Notes under the pieces: model-generated
Told to the model about the DNA's origin: nothing
Databases searched by the model: none
What the model saw: only the letters and a program-made list of their open reading frames with translations
Position numbers and translations under genes: made by a program
Assembly: GCA_035771175.1 (NCBI GenBank)
Contig: CM069606.1
Span: 28,663,816-28,727,815 of the forward strand
Length of the DNA: 64,000 nucleotides
Source: Paratinospora sagittata
Taxonomy: Eukaryota > Streptophyta > Magnoliopsida > Ranunculales > Menispermaceae
Direction of reading: 5' to 3'
Shown here: piece by piece, positions 10,438 through 20,900 of the stretch
Numbering within the stretch: the stretch's first letter is position 1
Layout of the letters: every line of letters starts with the position of its first letter

Positions 10438-13201
10438 TGTAACACCTCGTACTTTTAGTCAATGTATTTGGTCGACTTGTATGTATGTTGAGGCGTATAA
10501 TACGTGTATGAGATCGTAAGACTCATGTTTACTTATATGTGTGTAGCTATGTATGTGTGTATGTAGTTGTAGCACATTTTTATGCATATAAGAGGTTGAC
10601 AGGTGGATTAACTCAAACTTTGCATATTAAAAATGGTTAGTTATGTCAAAAATGAGAGCAGAGTGTACCTTTACATATATTTTGATATATAATACATGTA
10701 TATTTTGGGTTCATTTGATCATATAACTGATGGAGAAAAGAATAGGTAAAACAGTTCGAACTAGTCAACTGGATGCAATCCATTCGACTGGATTTCCTAT
10801 GTGGGCTCCACCTGCAATTAAAGCAGTGGAGAATTGATTTTTCTTAACCATCTTAATTGATTTTTTTTATTCATTTTCATCTAAAAACTAGAGAATGAAG
10901 AGGAGAATGCAACGGAGGGGGAAAACACCATTTCAAAGCCAAATCGACACCCCGGTAAGTGTTTTTCATGGTATTTCTACAAGAAATCGCATTTGGAGTC
11001 AAGAGAAACGAGTTCCTCAGATTTTTTTTTTGATATGGGTGTCATTTTCATTGATTCCAGATAAAAGGGTTTTGACTCACTTGGACTAGAAATATGCTGA
11101 AAAGGTTAAATACCACTCCCTTAGTGGTAGGACACCGATTAAGTGGTTTAATTGTGTTTAATTTTTAATATTGGCTCTGATATAGTTGCCAGTAATGTGA
11201 TTTAATATCGGAAGTCTTTGGAAACATGTAAAATCTCGGTGGAACACTGGTTTGAGACTATAGGATGATAGTATACTTGATTCTCAGTATTTTGGTGTTG
11301 ATGGAATAATTTTAGAATAAAGATTGGTATTTTTAGTAACTGGATATATGTTTTCGGTAGATGAAATAAATTTGGGAACTTGTGGAAATGTCACTAGGAA
11401 GCTTATTTCTACTATTCTTCACCTCGGAAACAATTAGAATGACTGTAGAATTAGAATGGTAGAGTCCTCACTTGTGTTTGAGACCTACATTGAGCTAGGA
11501 AAATAGATAATCACACCGGAAAATTAATATTGGAATGTGAAATGATAATGAATATGTGAGATTGTTACGTGATATGATTAGCATGATTATGGCAAGTTGG
11601 AAACTATAGAATTGAGTTGAATTAGTAGTTGTGGTGGTGAGAGGAATTTGAGTTGGAAATCTATGTGTTTTTAGTATTTCTTTACTTTGGTTTTCTTATA
11701 TGGCATTGATATTTATTATGAACTTGTTTGTGAAATTAAGCATGTTATTATAAATATATGCATTGTTATTCAAAATCATGAAATGGTTTTGAGCACTAGA
11801 GCATGTCATTGGACGTACTTAAGTAGGTCATTGACATGACAAGCACTTATATGGATCTAAATCTTTGTGAATAGACTCACTTGAAATACGGTTAGGTATT
11901 CTTGGTCGGTGCATTCCCGTTAAGAGGTCAAAGACATATGAATGACTTGGTTTGATAAATACGTAAATTGAGATCGATGCACTTCTCATAGATGCATAAT
12001 GAGCAAGTAGACTCGCTCATTTACTTAGAAGGAGGAAGATGAATATAATTTTCAAAGGTTATTGCATATTTCAAAAAGGAATTACCTTGAATCATTATAT
12101 GTTGAGCATGTAATATATTGTTTCATCTCTGCATATGATTATTTTAATTTTTTTAAACAAGCATGTTCGTTATGAATGCATATATAATGTCTTAGTTCGA
12201 ATTATTCACTGAGTTTGTGGTTGCTCACTTTATCTTGTCCAATATTTCAGGTAAAATTTTTTAAAAAAAGAGCAAGGCTGGTAAGGAGTTGTGAACTCCT
12301 ATATTTTCTTGATGTTTGATTTCTTGGAGAAGTTAGAAACTTTGTATTTTGATGGACGCATAAACTTATAACATCTTATTGTATTTATCTTTTAGATGGC
12401 TAGTTTAGTTGAATGTGGAACTTAGATGTGGAATTATGGGATTATGATAATGTGAATGGTGAGATAAAAGATTTTGATGTGGATAAGGATTTGATGAATA
12501 TTTATATCTGAAATTGATATAGGGATATGACGTCAATGAAATGGGAATGGTTATACAGGTTGAGGTTAGGTACAGGTTGTTGACCTAAGTGGTTTTCCAC
12601 TAAGTATTTTCCTAAGTGTTTTGATGCTTACAAATAATATAATCACGGTACTAATATCTTTGACTTAGTTGTTTCAGTGTTAACTAGCTATATCAGATGG
12701 ATTCAACTATATCGTCAAAGCGTGTGGATGAAATAATAATGCACAAAGATTAAAGAGCTTAATATTTGTAATCTTCAGCTTAGAATCCTAGTGCTGTAGA
12801 ATAATTCGTACTCATTCCAACCACAATATGATTTGCATCTTTTGAAAATCATGCATATAGGTTATCATACTCATGCATATACACTATTATTATATTGATC
12901 ATGCATACATGCACATTATCATTATTATTATGCAATCATATAGTTAAGATTGTTTATCATGCACATATATATATCATTGATTATCATGCACTCGTTTTAC
13001 CAACTTTGCCTGGTTTTATCATTTTATGTGTATCGTATCGAATGTTTTGATCATTTGTTTTAATCGATCGTTTTACACGTGTTTATCTTTGTCAACTGTG
13101 TTTCAATCTTGTCAAAAATGTTTCAAAGTTAGTTTATATGTTTGACAATGTCTTAAACTCTTTTTGATCAAAAAATTGGGTTTCTATCACTTCAACGTGA
13201 A

Positions 13202-13439
13202 GGAACGTGCTCCTTTTTCAAGGAACGTGCTCTTGTGCATTTTCCCAAGACTTAGATTTTTCTGATAAGAGTTTAAGGAACACACTCTTGTGTTTTTTCC
13301 TGAGACTCAGATTTTTTTGATCAAGGAGAAAGGAGCGCGCTCATGTAGTCAATGGCAAAATAGAAAATTTTATAGAGTCAGTGGTTCATGATGAAAAATC
13401 TTGCTCCTTTGCCCAACAGACATATGAAGGAACGCGTTC
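13202..13439 (+). repeat. Cluster of GGAACGYGCTC near-palindromes
   Basis: Five copies: 13202, 13222, 13277, 13332 and 13429, variants GGAACGTGCTC, GGAACACACTC, GGAGCGCGCTC and GGAACGCGTTC. The first two start exactly 20 bp apart. The cluster ends about 25 bp upstream of the TATA box, in the position of a U3 enhancer. Confidence 0.8.
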
Positions 13440-13463
13440 TTGGGCCTCAGTCTGGTATTTTTC

Positions 13464-13471
13464 TATAAATA
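13464..13471 (+). promoter_or_regulatory. TATA box of the Sirevirus solo LTR
   Basis: TATAAATA followed by CCAC, immediately downstream of the palindrome cluster; transcription would start roughly 30 bp to the right and run to the R-U5 side of the LTR. Confidence 0.7.
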
Positions 13472-14447
13472 CCACACTTGCTCATTTGAAGAACAACTTT
13501 TGCAAAATTATAGAACTTGTGCCATTTTTCATACTATCATTTCTACAAGTCCAAAATAAGATCTTGAGTGATTTTAAACATCTTTCAAACCAAAAGTTCA
13601 CCTACATTTATATCTTTGATTCATATTTCCATATAGTTCGCCTAATCCTTCAAATTCTTTGAGAAACTTGTGTGTTTCTCTTGAGCAATTGATTAAGCCG
13701 TTTCGAGTGATTCATTCACATCTTGTTGATTCTTGATCATCATTGAAGGATATATCTCTCAACCATCATCACACTTGAAGAATCTCAGAGCTTCATTCTT
13801 ACCTAAGTTGGGTAAAATCTTTCTATTAAGATTCTTGTGATTTTGTTTGAATAAATTGGTTTTGGGCTTGATTCGATATCTAGAAAACCAATTTTGATTT
13901 GAGTACTACTTCTTAAACCATATTTGATTTTCATATTACATTATCTTTTTTAGTGGTTTCATACATATCATGTGGTATCGATTCATGTGGTATCGATTCA
14001 TGTGCTAAACTTACATTATTTTGAATCAATTTCATTGATCATTACTTGAGTGTTTTGATTGTTGATCTTAACCATTTATATATTTAGAATCAACAAGTCT
14101 TGATCATTCTTGCATATTGATTCATATGCTTTATACATATCATTGTTAGAATCAATATTTGAATACATGGGCTTATTCGATTCTTGATTTTTCATATCAT
14201 TAATATTTGAATCGATTGCATGTATTTGAAATCATCTATTTCAACATTTCACATCATTTAAAATATTGTGGTTGGAATAGTAGTGATTATTCATTCAAGA
14301 TTGTACGGTTAATATTGTTGAGAGTGTTTTAGAACATCTCTCTTTATCATTTGTAATCTTGATGTATTGTTGACTTGTTAGTCAACTGAGACTATACCAT
14401 ATCTTTGTACGACTCATAACCTTGCCCGTAAGTTGGTTCCAGTGCAA

Positions 14448-14605
14448 CTTTCTAGCCAAGCCATTGTGTAGGCTAGTGTGTGTGGTTTTCTAACCAAGCC
14501 CTTGTGTTGGATAGTGTGTGCGACTTTCTAACCAAGTCCTTGTGTTGGTTTATGTGTGCGGCTTATAGCTAAGCCCTTGTATTGGTTAATGTGTACGACT
14601 TCTAG
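14448..14605 (+). repeat. Tandem repeat of about 38 bp in U5
   Basis: Four imperfect units around CTAACCAAGCCCTTGTGTTGG then GTGTGCGAC. They occupy the same relative place in the LTR as the about 29-bp repeats of the TGTTGGCCC-family LTRs. Confidence 0.75.
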
Positions 14606-14951
14606 TCACGATCGTAAGTTGACTAGCCAATAGTGTATTGGAAAATCTTGATTGTGGGTGATTGGGTAGTGGACGTAGGTTCAAGGGGAACCAAACCACT
14701 ATAAAATGTTGTGTCTATTTATTTTTTCTGCACTTGATTATTTTGATTATTACCTACTGCGCATATATTCTGTTTAAATTAATTAACCGAAAGGTAACAT
14801 GAAAATCCACCAAGCCCAGTTCACCCCCCCTTTTAGACTATAATACTGGGCCAACACAGGTTAGATTGATAGGATGTCATATACGTCTATTTATGGTATA
14901 TGTGGTATTCAGTGCCGGTTGTGACGTCGCCCTACGGATGGTGTCGCGACA

Positions 14952-15271
14952 CATCTGATTAGCCACAATTGCAGTCTATACCTTCTTCCTACTCAGCGCA
15001 TCAGCCACAACATTAGCTTTCCCGTGATGATACTCCAAAGTGAAGTCATAATCCTTGAGAAGCTCTAACCATCTCCTCTGTCTCATATTCAAATTTTTTG
15101 GTGAAAACAAGTATTTCAGATTCTTATGGTTTGCCCATAGAGATAATGCCTCCAAATCTTCAATGCAAACACCATTGCAGCCAGCTCTAAGTCATGTACA
15201 AGATAGTTCTTCCCATGCACTTTTAACTGCTTCGATGCATAAGTTATGACCATATCCTTCTGTATTAGTAC
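14952..15271 (-). pseudogene. Gypsy RNase H fragment
   Basis: On the minus strand it reads [22 protein letters not shown], then [14 protein letters not shown] and HYLYGQ, then [29 protein letters not shown] and [14 protein letters not shown]. This is the central to C-terminal part of a chromovirus RNase H in fair condition. It is cut on its N-terminal side exactly where the LTR beginning at 15272 starts, so that element inserted into it; the other side meets the LTR ending near 14951. Confidence 0.85.
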
Positions 15272-15847
15272 TGTCACACCCTGCCACGTATGGCATTTTC
15301 AACAACTCAACCTTATCGCTTAGCGAGGTGTGATGGTGAGAGTGGAAATCAAATACAATAGAACCTCATTCATTCCATTAATTATAAAAGTTTAGTATAA
15401 AGGGGGCCGCGCACGACCATTAAAAAGAGGGCATGCCTATTGAACCAATTATCCTCATGTCCCTTACGAGAATATGTCCCTATTATGAAAGATTTTGATG
15501 ATTACAAAACTACATTCTGTTCATGATATTACTGCACATATGGCATATCTAATCGTACTTGAAGGTATTAAAGATTCAATGATGCATGGTGAACGTATTA
15601 AAAGATCTTCTTGAAGACCATGATCGTTTGAAGATGTTTATTTGTATGATTAGATTACGATAGGTTGTAGGACCTTCTATGCCATGTGATTTAGCAATAT
15701 GCATGCTTGCATGTTTTAATCGATTGGTTGCATGTATTTAACCAAGTTACTTTATGTTTTATCGTGTTTTAATTAAGAAATCAAAAACCGCTTTTATAAA
15801 GTCTTTCAGGACATATTTTAGCAGCGCCCGCCTGGACTTGATAAGTC

Positions 15848-16311
15848 AGGACGCTGATAAAATGTTAGGACACTCAAGGTTGAATTGATCTGATTAATAA
15901 GGACGCTTACTTGTTAGTAGTGACCTTTCACTTATCAACCTTTGAGAATGTCAGGACGCTGACTTAGTTTCAACTCGCTAAAAGATTTTCTTTTATCTTT
16001 AAGTGATTTCTATCTTTAAGGACGCTAATAAGTTATAAGTTGAATGAATTATCAGGACGCTAATTGTGTAGGAGCGCCCTCATCTTTAGAATCAACTTAA
16101 GTAACTTTCAGGACGCTCACCGTCTGTTAGCGCGCTTAAACATTATTTTAATACTGCTTTTAATAGGTCAGGACGCTTACTCTTGAGTACCGCCCTCATA
16201 TGTTCTGCGTTTTAAAACAAAGCAGGACGCTTATTGCGAAGTAGCACCCTCATGCTTTAAGTCGTTTAATTGTCAAAGCAAGTCAGGACGCTTACTACTT
16301 AGTAGTGCCCT
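15848..16311 (+). repeat. Array of 27-nt stem-loop boxes
   Basis: Nine boxes begin AGGACGCT, at 15848, 15900, 15953, 16019, 16054, 16110, 16170, 16224 and 16285. In seven the second arm (AGCGCCCT or a close variant such as AGTGCCCT, ACCGCCCT, AGCGCGCT) starts 19 nt later, making each unit exactly 27 nt. Spacers between boxes vary and are A+T rich. The box at 16019 has lost its second arm, and that at 15848 has a variant arm. The array ends 60 bp before the TATA box. Confidence 0.9.
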
Positions 16312-16370
16312 CACTTCATTGTTCACTGGGACCGCCAGAAATACTAAGTCCGTTGTGCCTCTGTTATTCC

Positions 16371-16378
16371 TATATATA
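16371..16378 (+). promoter_or_regulatory. TATA box of the Sirevirus solo LTR
   Basis: TATATATA preceded by TTCC and followed by CGGG; the same context (CCTATATATACG) occurs on the minus strand in both C1 LTRs. Confidence 0.75.
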
Positions 16379-17787
16379 CGGGCTGCTTTACAATAGAAAA
16401 ATGAACTAATGAAATACGAAATTGATATTCATTCAAAACGTATTGACAATTTTCGTTTACGCCAAAACACTTTTTGAAAGTCAGTCTTCTTTCACTTGTG
16501 CTTGATCTTATAATCTTTTGAAAGAAAAACTTCAAGTCTTCTGGGTTGATCGATCTTCTTCTACATTATTCCAAAAACCCATTAACGAAGACAAAAGCTA
16601 TTTGAACCTGTTTTCAGCATAAACTTCATCATACATTTTTTGCTGAATCTGTGGTAACAGAAGGTTCAATCCAAAACATTGTAAGTATCACTTTGATTCT
16701 GAGTAAAAGGGAATCATATCTCATCCTGTAATCATATTGTAGTGACGGTTAAGTCATTGAGTCAGAGCAAGTGTTGCTCAAAGTTGTAAGCGGTCTTCTC
16801 ACACCAGTAAGTTGAGAATAGGTTCTCTTTCTCACCTGTAAGTAGAGAAACGGTCCTCTCACACCCGTAAGCTGTGAAAGTGTTCCGATTTGATCTTCAC
16901 CAGTAAGAAGATACATAGTGGAGTTTGAACAAATCCTAACTGAGGAGGTTAGGGAGTGGATGTAGGCGCAGCCGAACCACTATAAATCTTGCTTGCATTG
17001 TCCCATTTACATTTACTGTATCTCATTGTTATACTTTGTTTAATTTGCTTTCATTATTCCGCACAATTTAAAAAAAGGTTAAAATCTGCTAAGTGTCCAA
17101 TTCAGCCCCCCTCTTGGACATATCTGGGCCAACAATGCCCTCCATAAAAAGATATATCAAAATAACCAACCCATCAAACCTAACCTGGTATACAAAAAGG
17201 TGAAGCTTTACACAGGCCTGGCAGTGTGGTGGCCATCTACCCAACAACATCCGAATCCATCTTATTCTCCTAACAATGTCAATCAACGGGGGTGAACTAA
17301 TGCTCCATGGGTCAAGCAAGTTAACGATCACATATATTCAATAATAAAAACAATACAAGTCACGAACATGATAATCAACAGAAATAAGCAAGACAATGCC
17401 ATAGCTCATCATGAATCAATACCAATCGGTAAACACCATCTTGCAGCTACTGAGCCCCTCGAGCTGAGCTCCTCATAATAAATCAATATCATTCGGAGCA
17501 ACACAATCTGACAGCTACCCAGCCCCTCAGGCTGAGCGCTTCATAATATAACAATTCTATATCTCAACATGATCATGATATCGTATAATTTTTAGGAACA
17601 ATAAGCATGATAATGAAATGCAATTCAATTATTAAAGAAGACACGAGATACGCAAACCTAGGGCCATCGTCCCCACTTTTGATTCCCATGTCGCCACATC
17701 ATTTTCCACTAATTGTACAATCACGAGCCTCCAAATCACCTTACAAGCTCATGATTCGTTTGATAAGAATCGAATGGCAGGTCCCAA

Positions 17788-17940
17788 TTTATAAGTTTCC
17801 CTAGGAGACACCAACAACTCGAGCCTTGCGTTGGCGTCTCCTAGGGTCGCCAACCACGTTTTGGTGTCTCCTAAGAGACGTCAACCTTGTGTTGGTGACT
17901 CTTAAGAAACGCTGACATCCTAGAGACGTCAACTTTTGTT
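17788..17940 (-). promoter_or_regulatory. TATA box and upstream inverted repeats of the G1 LTR
   Basis: TATAAA on minus at 17788-17793. Immediately upstream (higher coordinates) CTAGGAGACACCAAC (17802-17816) pairs with GTTGGCGTCTCCTAG (about 17831-17845), and further copies of GGYGTCTCCTAAGAGACGYCAAC follow to 17940, so the U3 carries stacked inverted repeats of one motif. Confidence 0.65.
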
Positions 17941-18098
17941 GGACTTGTCGAAGGTCTTATTTTGGTATTCCGTGATTTTTTTCCTACGCATATACATCAT
18001 GTAGAGTGATATATTCATGATTTTTTCATAGTATGTTCAAGTATTTCATGTATTATTTATCGTATTTATTTCGTATTATGTATTCATGGGGTATCATA

Positions 18099-18131
18099 CT
18101 CTACCCCCCTTAAAGGAATTTCGCCCTCGAA
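18099..18131 (-). other. Polypurine tract of G1
   Basis: Minus strand reads CGAGGGCGAAATTCC then TTTAAGGGGGGTAGAG directly before the LTR start TATGATACCCC. It fixes 15272-18098 as the 3' LTR. Confidence 0.85.
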
Positions 18132-18279
18132 ATTCGATTTAGGTTAGGGTTCTGTGTGAGTACCTATATCATAATGTGATTAATAACATTGAAGTAATGT
18201 GATAGAATAAATTTTACTAGAATCACTCTCATCATCTGAAATAACAGTATATTTGATCATATTGCCATAATCATCTACA

Positions 18280-18875
18280 CTGGTGCTTGTGGAGCTGGTC
18301 CTCCTCTACCTTGAGTGCATTGGACCATAGAATGCACTATCTGTTGTAGTGTCATCCTGGTCCATTGGGTATGGGGAGTTGACTGAGTCAAACTCCATCA
18401 TTGATTCATTGGATAAACTTGGAAGAAAGGGTGGTGTTGGAACATGCGGTATAGTGAATCAGAACCGCTGGTGTGGTATCAGAACCCTCTCCTAGCTATC
18501 TTTCTGAGTCGCCGGCTAGGTGGGTTCCAGTTTGATGGTCCTGCCTCATTTGGACTTGGAATAACATCCCTTTCAGTGGGGTTGGTTGTTGTATATGTTG
18601 GGCTCAATGCTCTATCAGTGGGAGCCTCATGTTGTGCCCGAGTGTCAGGCAATGAAGACTGTGGTGGAGTTGGAGTAAGATCCATTTCTCGTGGTGTGGA
18701 CTCTGTAGGTGTCCTAATCAGAGGGTCCACGTTCATGCTCGGATCATCACTGCTCAGCTCAATCAGTGTTGAGTACTTTGCTATCTGAGACGAGTGTGAG
18801 TCCAACTCGTCATCTGTTTCATATTCAACAATGTCTTCAGAGAGTCAGTGATAATGTCGTCGTCAGTACTCATCT
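18280..18875 (-). pseudogene. Extra frame downstream of the G1 chromodomain
   Basis: Not recognised. The minus-strand frame 18479-18805 continues upstream in the same frame as DIVEYETDDELDSHSSQIAK and is rich in Ser, Thr, Pro and acidic residues, ending SRRLRKIARRGF and a stop. A possible start MSTDDDIITD at about 18874 is one frame off. After the stop further readable sequence includes LTQSTPHTQW and IVHSMVQCTQGRGGPAPQAP. The stretch lies between the chromodomain stop (18965) and the polypurine tract, about 0.8 kb, where most chromoviruses have little. It may be an accessory 3' frame or relic 3' UTR; some spacer homology by chance is possible. Confidence 0.4.
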
Positions 18876-18964
18876 ATAATAATTTGCATTGAGATTAGGA
18901 TATAGTTCGAAATATTTCTCATTGATCTCAAAAGAATAATAAAATTACAAGACATCAATATTTT

Positions 18965-20120
18965 TCACACAAATAAATCTAGATATTTTTCTTTCACGAA
19001 ATCTTCCAATTCCCATGTAGCTTCTTCCACACCATGGTGGTTCCACAACGCTTTGACCAAGTGTATGGTCTTCTTAATTCTTGTGTTTTTCTATCCAAAA
19101 TTCGTATTGCTTACTCTTCATATCTGTTGCCCTCCTTGATTTTGATATCCATCATAGGGATTACAAGGGAAGGATCGGGATGATATTTGCGGAGCATGGA
19201 TGCATGAAAAACATCATGGACTTTGAACAGTGATGGCGGGAGCACGAGCTAATAGGCCATCAGATCGATTCTTTTGATAATCTTGAATGGGTAGGTGTAT
19301 CTAGGCACAAGTTTTTCTTTTATACCAAAACGCCTTATGCCCCTTGTAGGTTGGACTTTGAGGAAGACTTCATTTCTTACCTCAAATTCCAAAGGATGCC
19401 TATGCTTATTGACATAACTTTTGTGGCGACACTGAGCTGGTCGCAATTGTTCCTTAACTAAGGAAATCTTGTCAGTAGTTTCTTTAATTAGCTCAAGTCC
19501 TAGTTGAGGACGGTTGGCCATATCAAGCCAACAAATAGGTGATCTACAGGGTCTGCCATATAAGACTTCATTTCCATACTTGTTTGGTAACTGTTATTGT
19601 AGGGAAACTCGGCTAAATGGAGATATTTCGTCCAACCATCATTGAAGTCAAACACACAACACTGTAGCATATCCTCTAGAATTTGAATCAGTCTCTCAGA
19701 TTGACCATCCTTATGTGGGTAGAATGTTGTACTCAGAGTGACATGAGTACCTATTTGCAATTGAAAACTTTGCCAGAATAGAGACGTGAACCTCGAGTCT
19801 CGATCGCAGACAATTGTAAGGGGAATTCCATGCAATCGGACAATTTCTTGCTCGTAGCATTCTGCGAGTTTGGTTGGAGTGTCTGTGGATTTGATTGGGA
19901 TAAACCTGGCAGACTTTGTCAGATGGTCGATGATGACCCATATTGTATCTTTCCCTTTATAATTCTTGGGCAATGCTGTGACAAAATCCATATTGATATT
20001 ATCCCATTTCCACTCGCCGATGGGCAGTGGTTGCAGTAATTCAGACGGTAATCGTCTATTTTCCTTAACTTCCTGGTAGATGAGGCATCTTACTACGAAG
20101 TCAGAAACAACCTTCTTCAT
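18965..20120 (-). pseudogene. G1 integrase with chromodomain
   Basis: The main frame 19500-20120 gives the second half of the HHCC finger (CLIYQEVK, where the last Cys is Tyr), then WKWDNINMDFVTALPK, the DDE core IIDHLTKSARF, CDRDSRFTSLFW and DGQSERLIQILEDML with all three acidic residues present. After a frame change 19249-19521 reads RPQLGLELIKETTDKISLV then GIKEKLVPRYTYPF, followed by LVLPPSLFKVHDVFHASMLR. The tail (18965-19130) has a chromodomain pattern ending ATWELEDFVKEKYLDLFV and a stop, seen across one shift. The chromodomain points to the Tekay/Del-type chromoviruses. Shifts and stops make it a pseudogene. Confidence 0.85.
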
Positions 20121-20900
20121 TCTAGGGAATCAATACTGGCATTTCAGGTCTTTGTGCATCTTGTCATCGCCTGGGTGCATAACAAACTTTAATTGGTGAA
20201 ATTCCACCAACACCTCCCCCATGATGTCAGGATCATTTGGTATGCACAATTGCTTTTTATAGCAAAGTTTGCCATGTGGAGATAAAGACCAATGTGGTAG
20301 ATCTTGACCCTGGAGAAGAAGTTGACACTTTTTCATTAACTCAACATTAGTTGCCTGTGCTTGAGTTACTTTTTGAATTAGTTCGGAATGGGTGGTTAAT
20401 TGTGCCAGCCTTGGAACTCCAAAATCTTTCACAAGCTGGAACTTGTACTTTTCTATCTCGTTCTTCTTTTTACCCATTTTGAACTTTATTACACATGTCG
20501 GAACATATGACTTAAGACTAAGTGCATCGACCACAACGTTGGCCTTGCCTAGATGGTACTGTAAGTCAACGTCATAGTTTTTGAGAAACTCCAACCAGCG
20601 ACGTTGTCGAAGGTTGAGATCTTTCTGAGTGTAAATATACTTGAGGCTCTTGTGGTCAGAGTAGACGTCAAACCGTTCACCATACAAGTAATGATGTCAG
20701 ATTTTAAGTGCGAAGACCACTGCAACGAGCTCCAAGTGGTGAGTTGTGCAGTTATGCCCATGGATTTTGAGCTGTCTGGAAGCATATGCCACGACCTTCC
20801 CATTTTGCATTAGGACTGTGCCTAACCCATTGAGCGAGGAGTCAGTATATAGTGTGAAAGGAACATTATTCCTAGGGGAAATCATAATCAAGGCTGAAGT
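20121..20900 (-). pseudogene. G1 RNase H and integrase zinc-finger start
   Basis: Two frames separated by one TGA at about 20694, where a Trp codon is expected ([17 protein letters not shown]). N-terminal part: [28 protein letters not shown] and [14 protein letters not shown], containing the catalytic Asp and Glu. C-terminal part: [50 protein letters not shown], then the linker and [20 protein letters not shown] from the HHCC finger. A G-to-A change of TGG explains the stop. Continues into the integrase frame. Confidence 0.88.

Larger units (their letters stand above)
12578..14857 (+). mobile_element. Sirevirus-type solo LTR, family with GGAACGYGCTC palindromes
   Basis: It starts TGTTGACC and ends GGGCCAACA (2280 bp) and is flanked by a perfect 5-bp duplication CAGGT (12573-12577 and 14858-14862). 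The flanks rejoin into one gypsy LTR. No internal region remains, so the two LTRs recombined to one. Inside, in order: a palindrome cluster (13202-13439), TATAAATA at 13464-13471, a tandem repeat of about 38 bp (14448-14605), and the core AGTGG...CCACT shared with other Sirevirus LTRs (14670-14700). Frames such as 13381-13662 overlap the promoter and are not genes. Confidence 0.9.
10438..14951 (+). mobile_element. 3' LTR of the plus-strand gypsy element, split by a solo LTR
   Basis: It starts TGTAACACCTCGTAC right after the polypurine tract and appears to end GGTGTCGCGACA near 14951. With the Sirevirus solo LTR and one duplication copy removed it is about 2.2 kb. The left part (10438-12577) has no gene; a 64-codon frame at 10895 is chance. 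No matching 5' LTR is visible because the element's left side was lost. The right boundary is less certain than the left. Confidence 0.65.
15438..17134 (+). mobile_element. Sirevirus-type solo LTR, family with 27-nt stem-loop boxes
   Basis: It runs from TATTGAACCAATTATCC (first G of TGTTG mutated) to GGGCCAACA, 1697 bp, with a perfect 5-bp duplication ATGCC (15433-15437 and 17135-17139). It is the reverse-orientation relative of the C1 LTRs (54533-56592, 61548-63636), sharing both ends. Layout: stem-loop box array 15848-16311, TATATATA at 16371-16378, repeats of TCTCACxCCxGTAAG (16790-16880), then the conserved core CCTAACTGAGGAGG...AACCACTATAAAT (16935-16988). Confidence 0.92.
15272..18098 (-). 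mobile_element. 3' LTR of gypsy element G1, split by a Sirevirus solo LTR
   Basis: It starts TGTCACACCCTGCC and ends GGGGTATCATA just before the G1 polypurine tract. Without the solo LTR and one duplication copy it is about 1.1 kb. In the minus-strand U3 are a cluster of inverted repeats (17800-17940) and a TATAAA box (17788-17793). The R-U5 side (17140-17590) has short repeats around GAGCTGAGC. No coding sequence. Confidence 0.8.

Noticed and set aside
18444..18788. 114-codon plus frame opposite the G1 extra frame
   Set aside because: No motif; the minus strand is the coding strand of G1 and its frame has a coherent composition.
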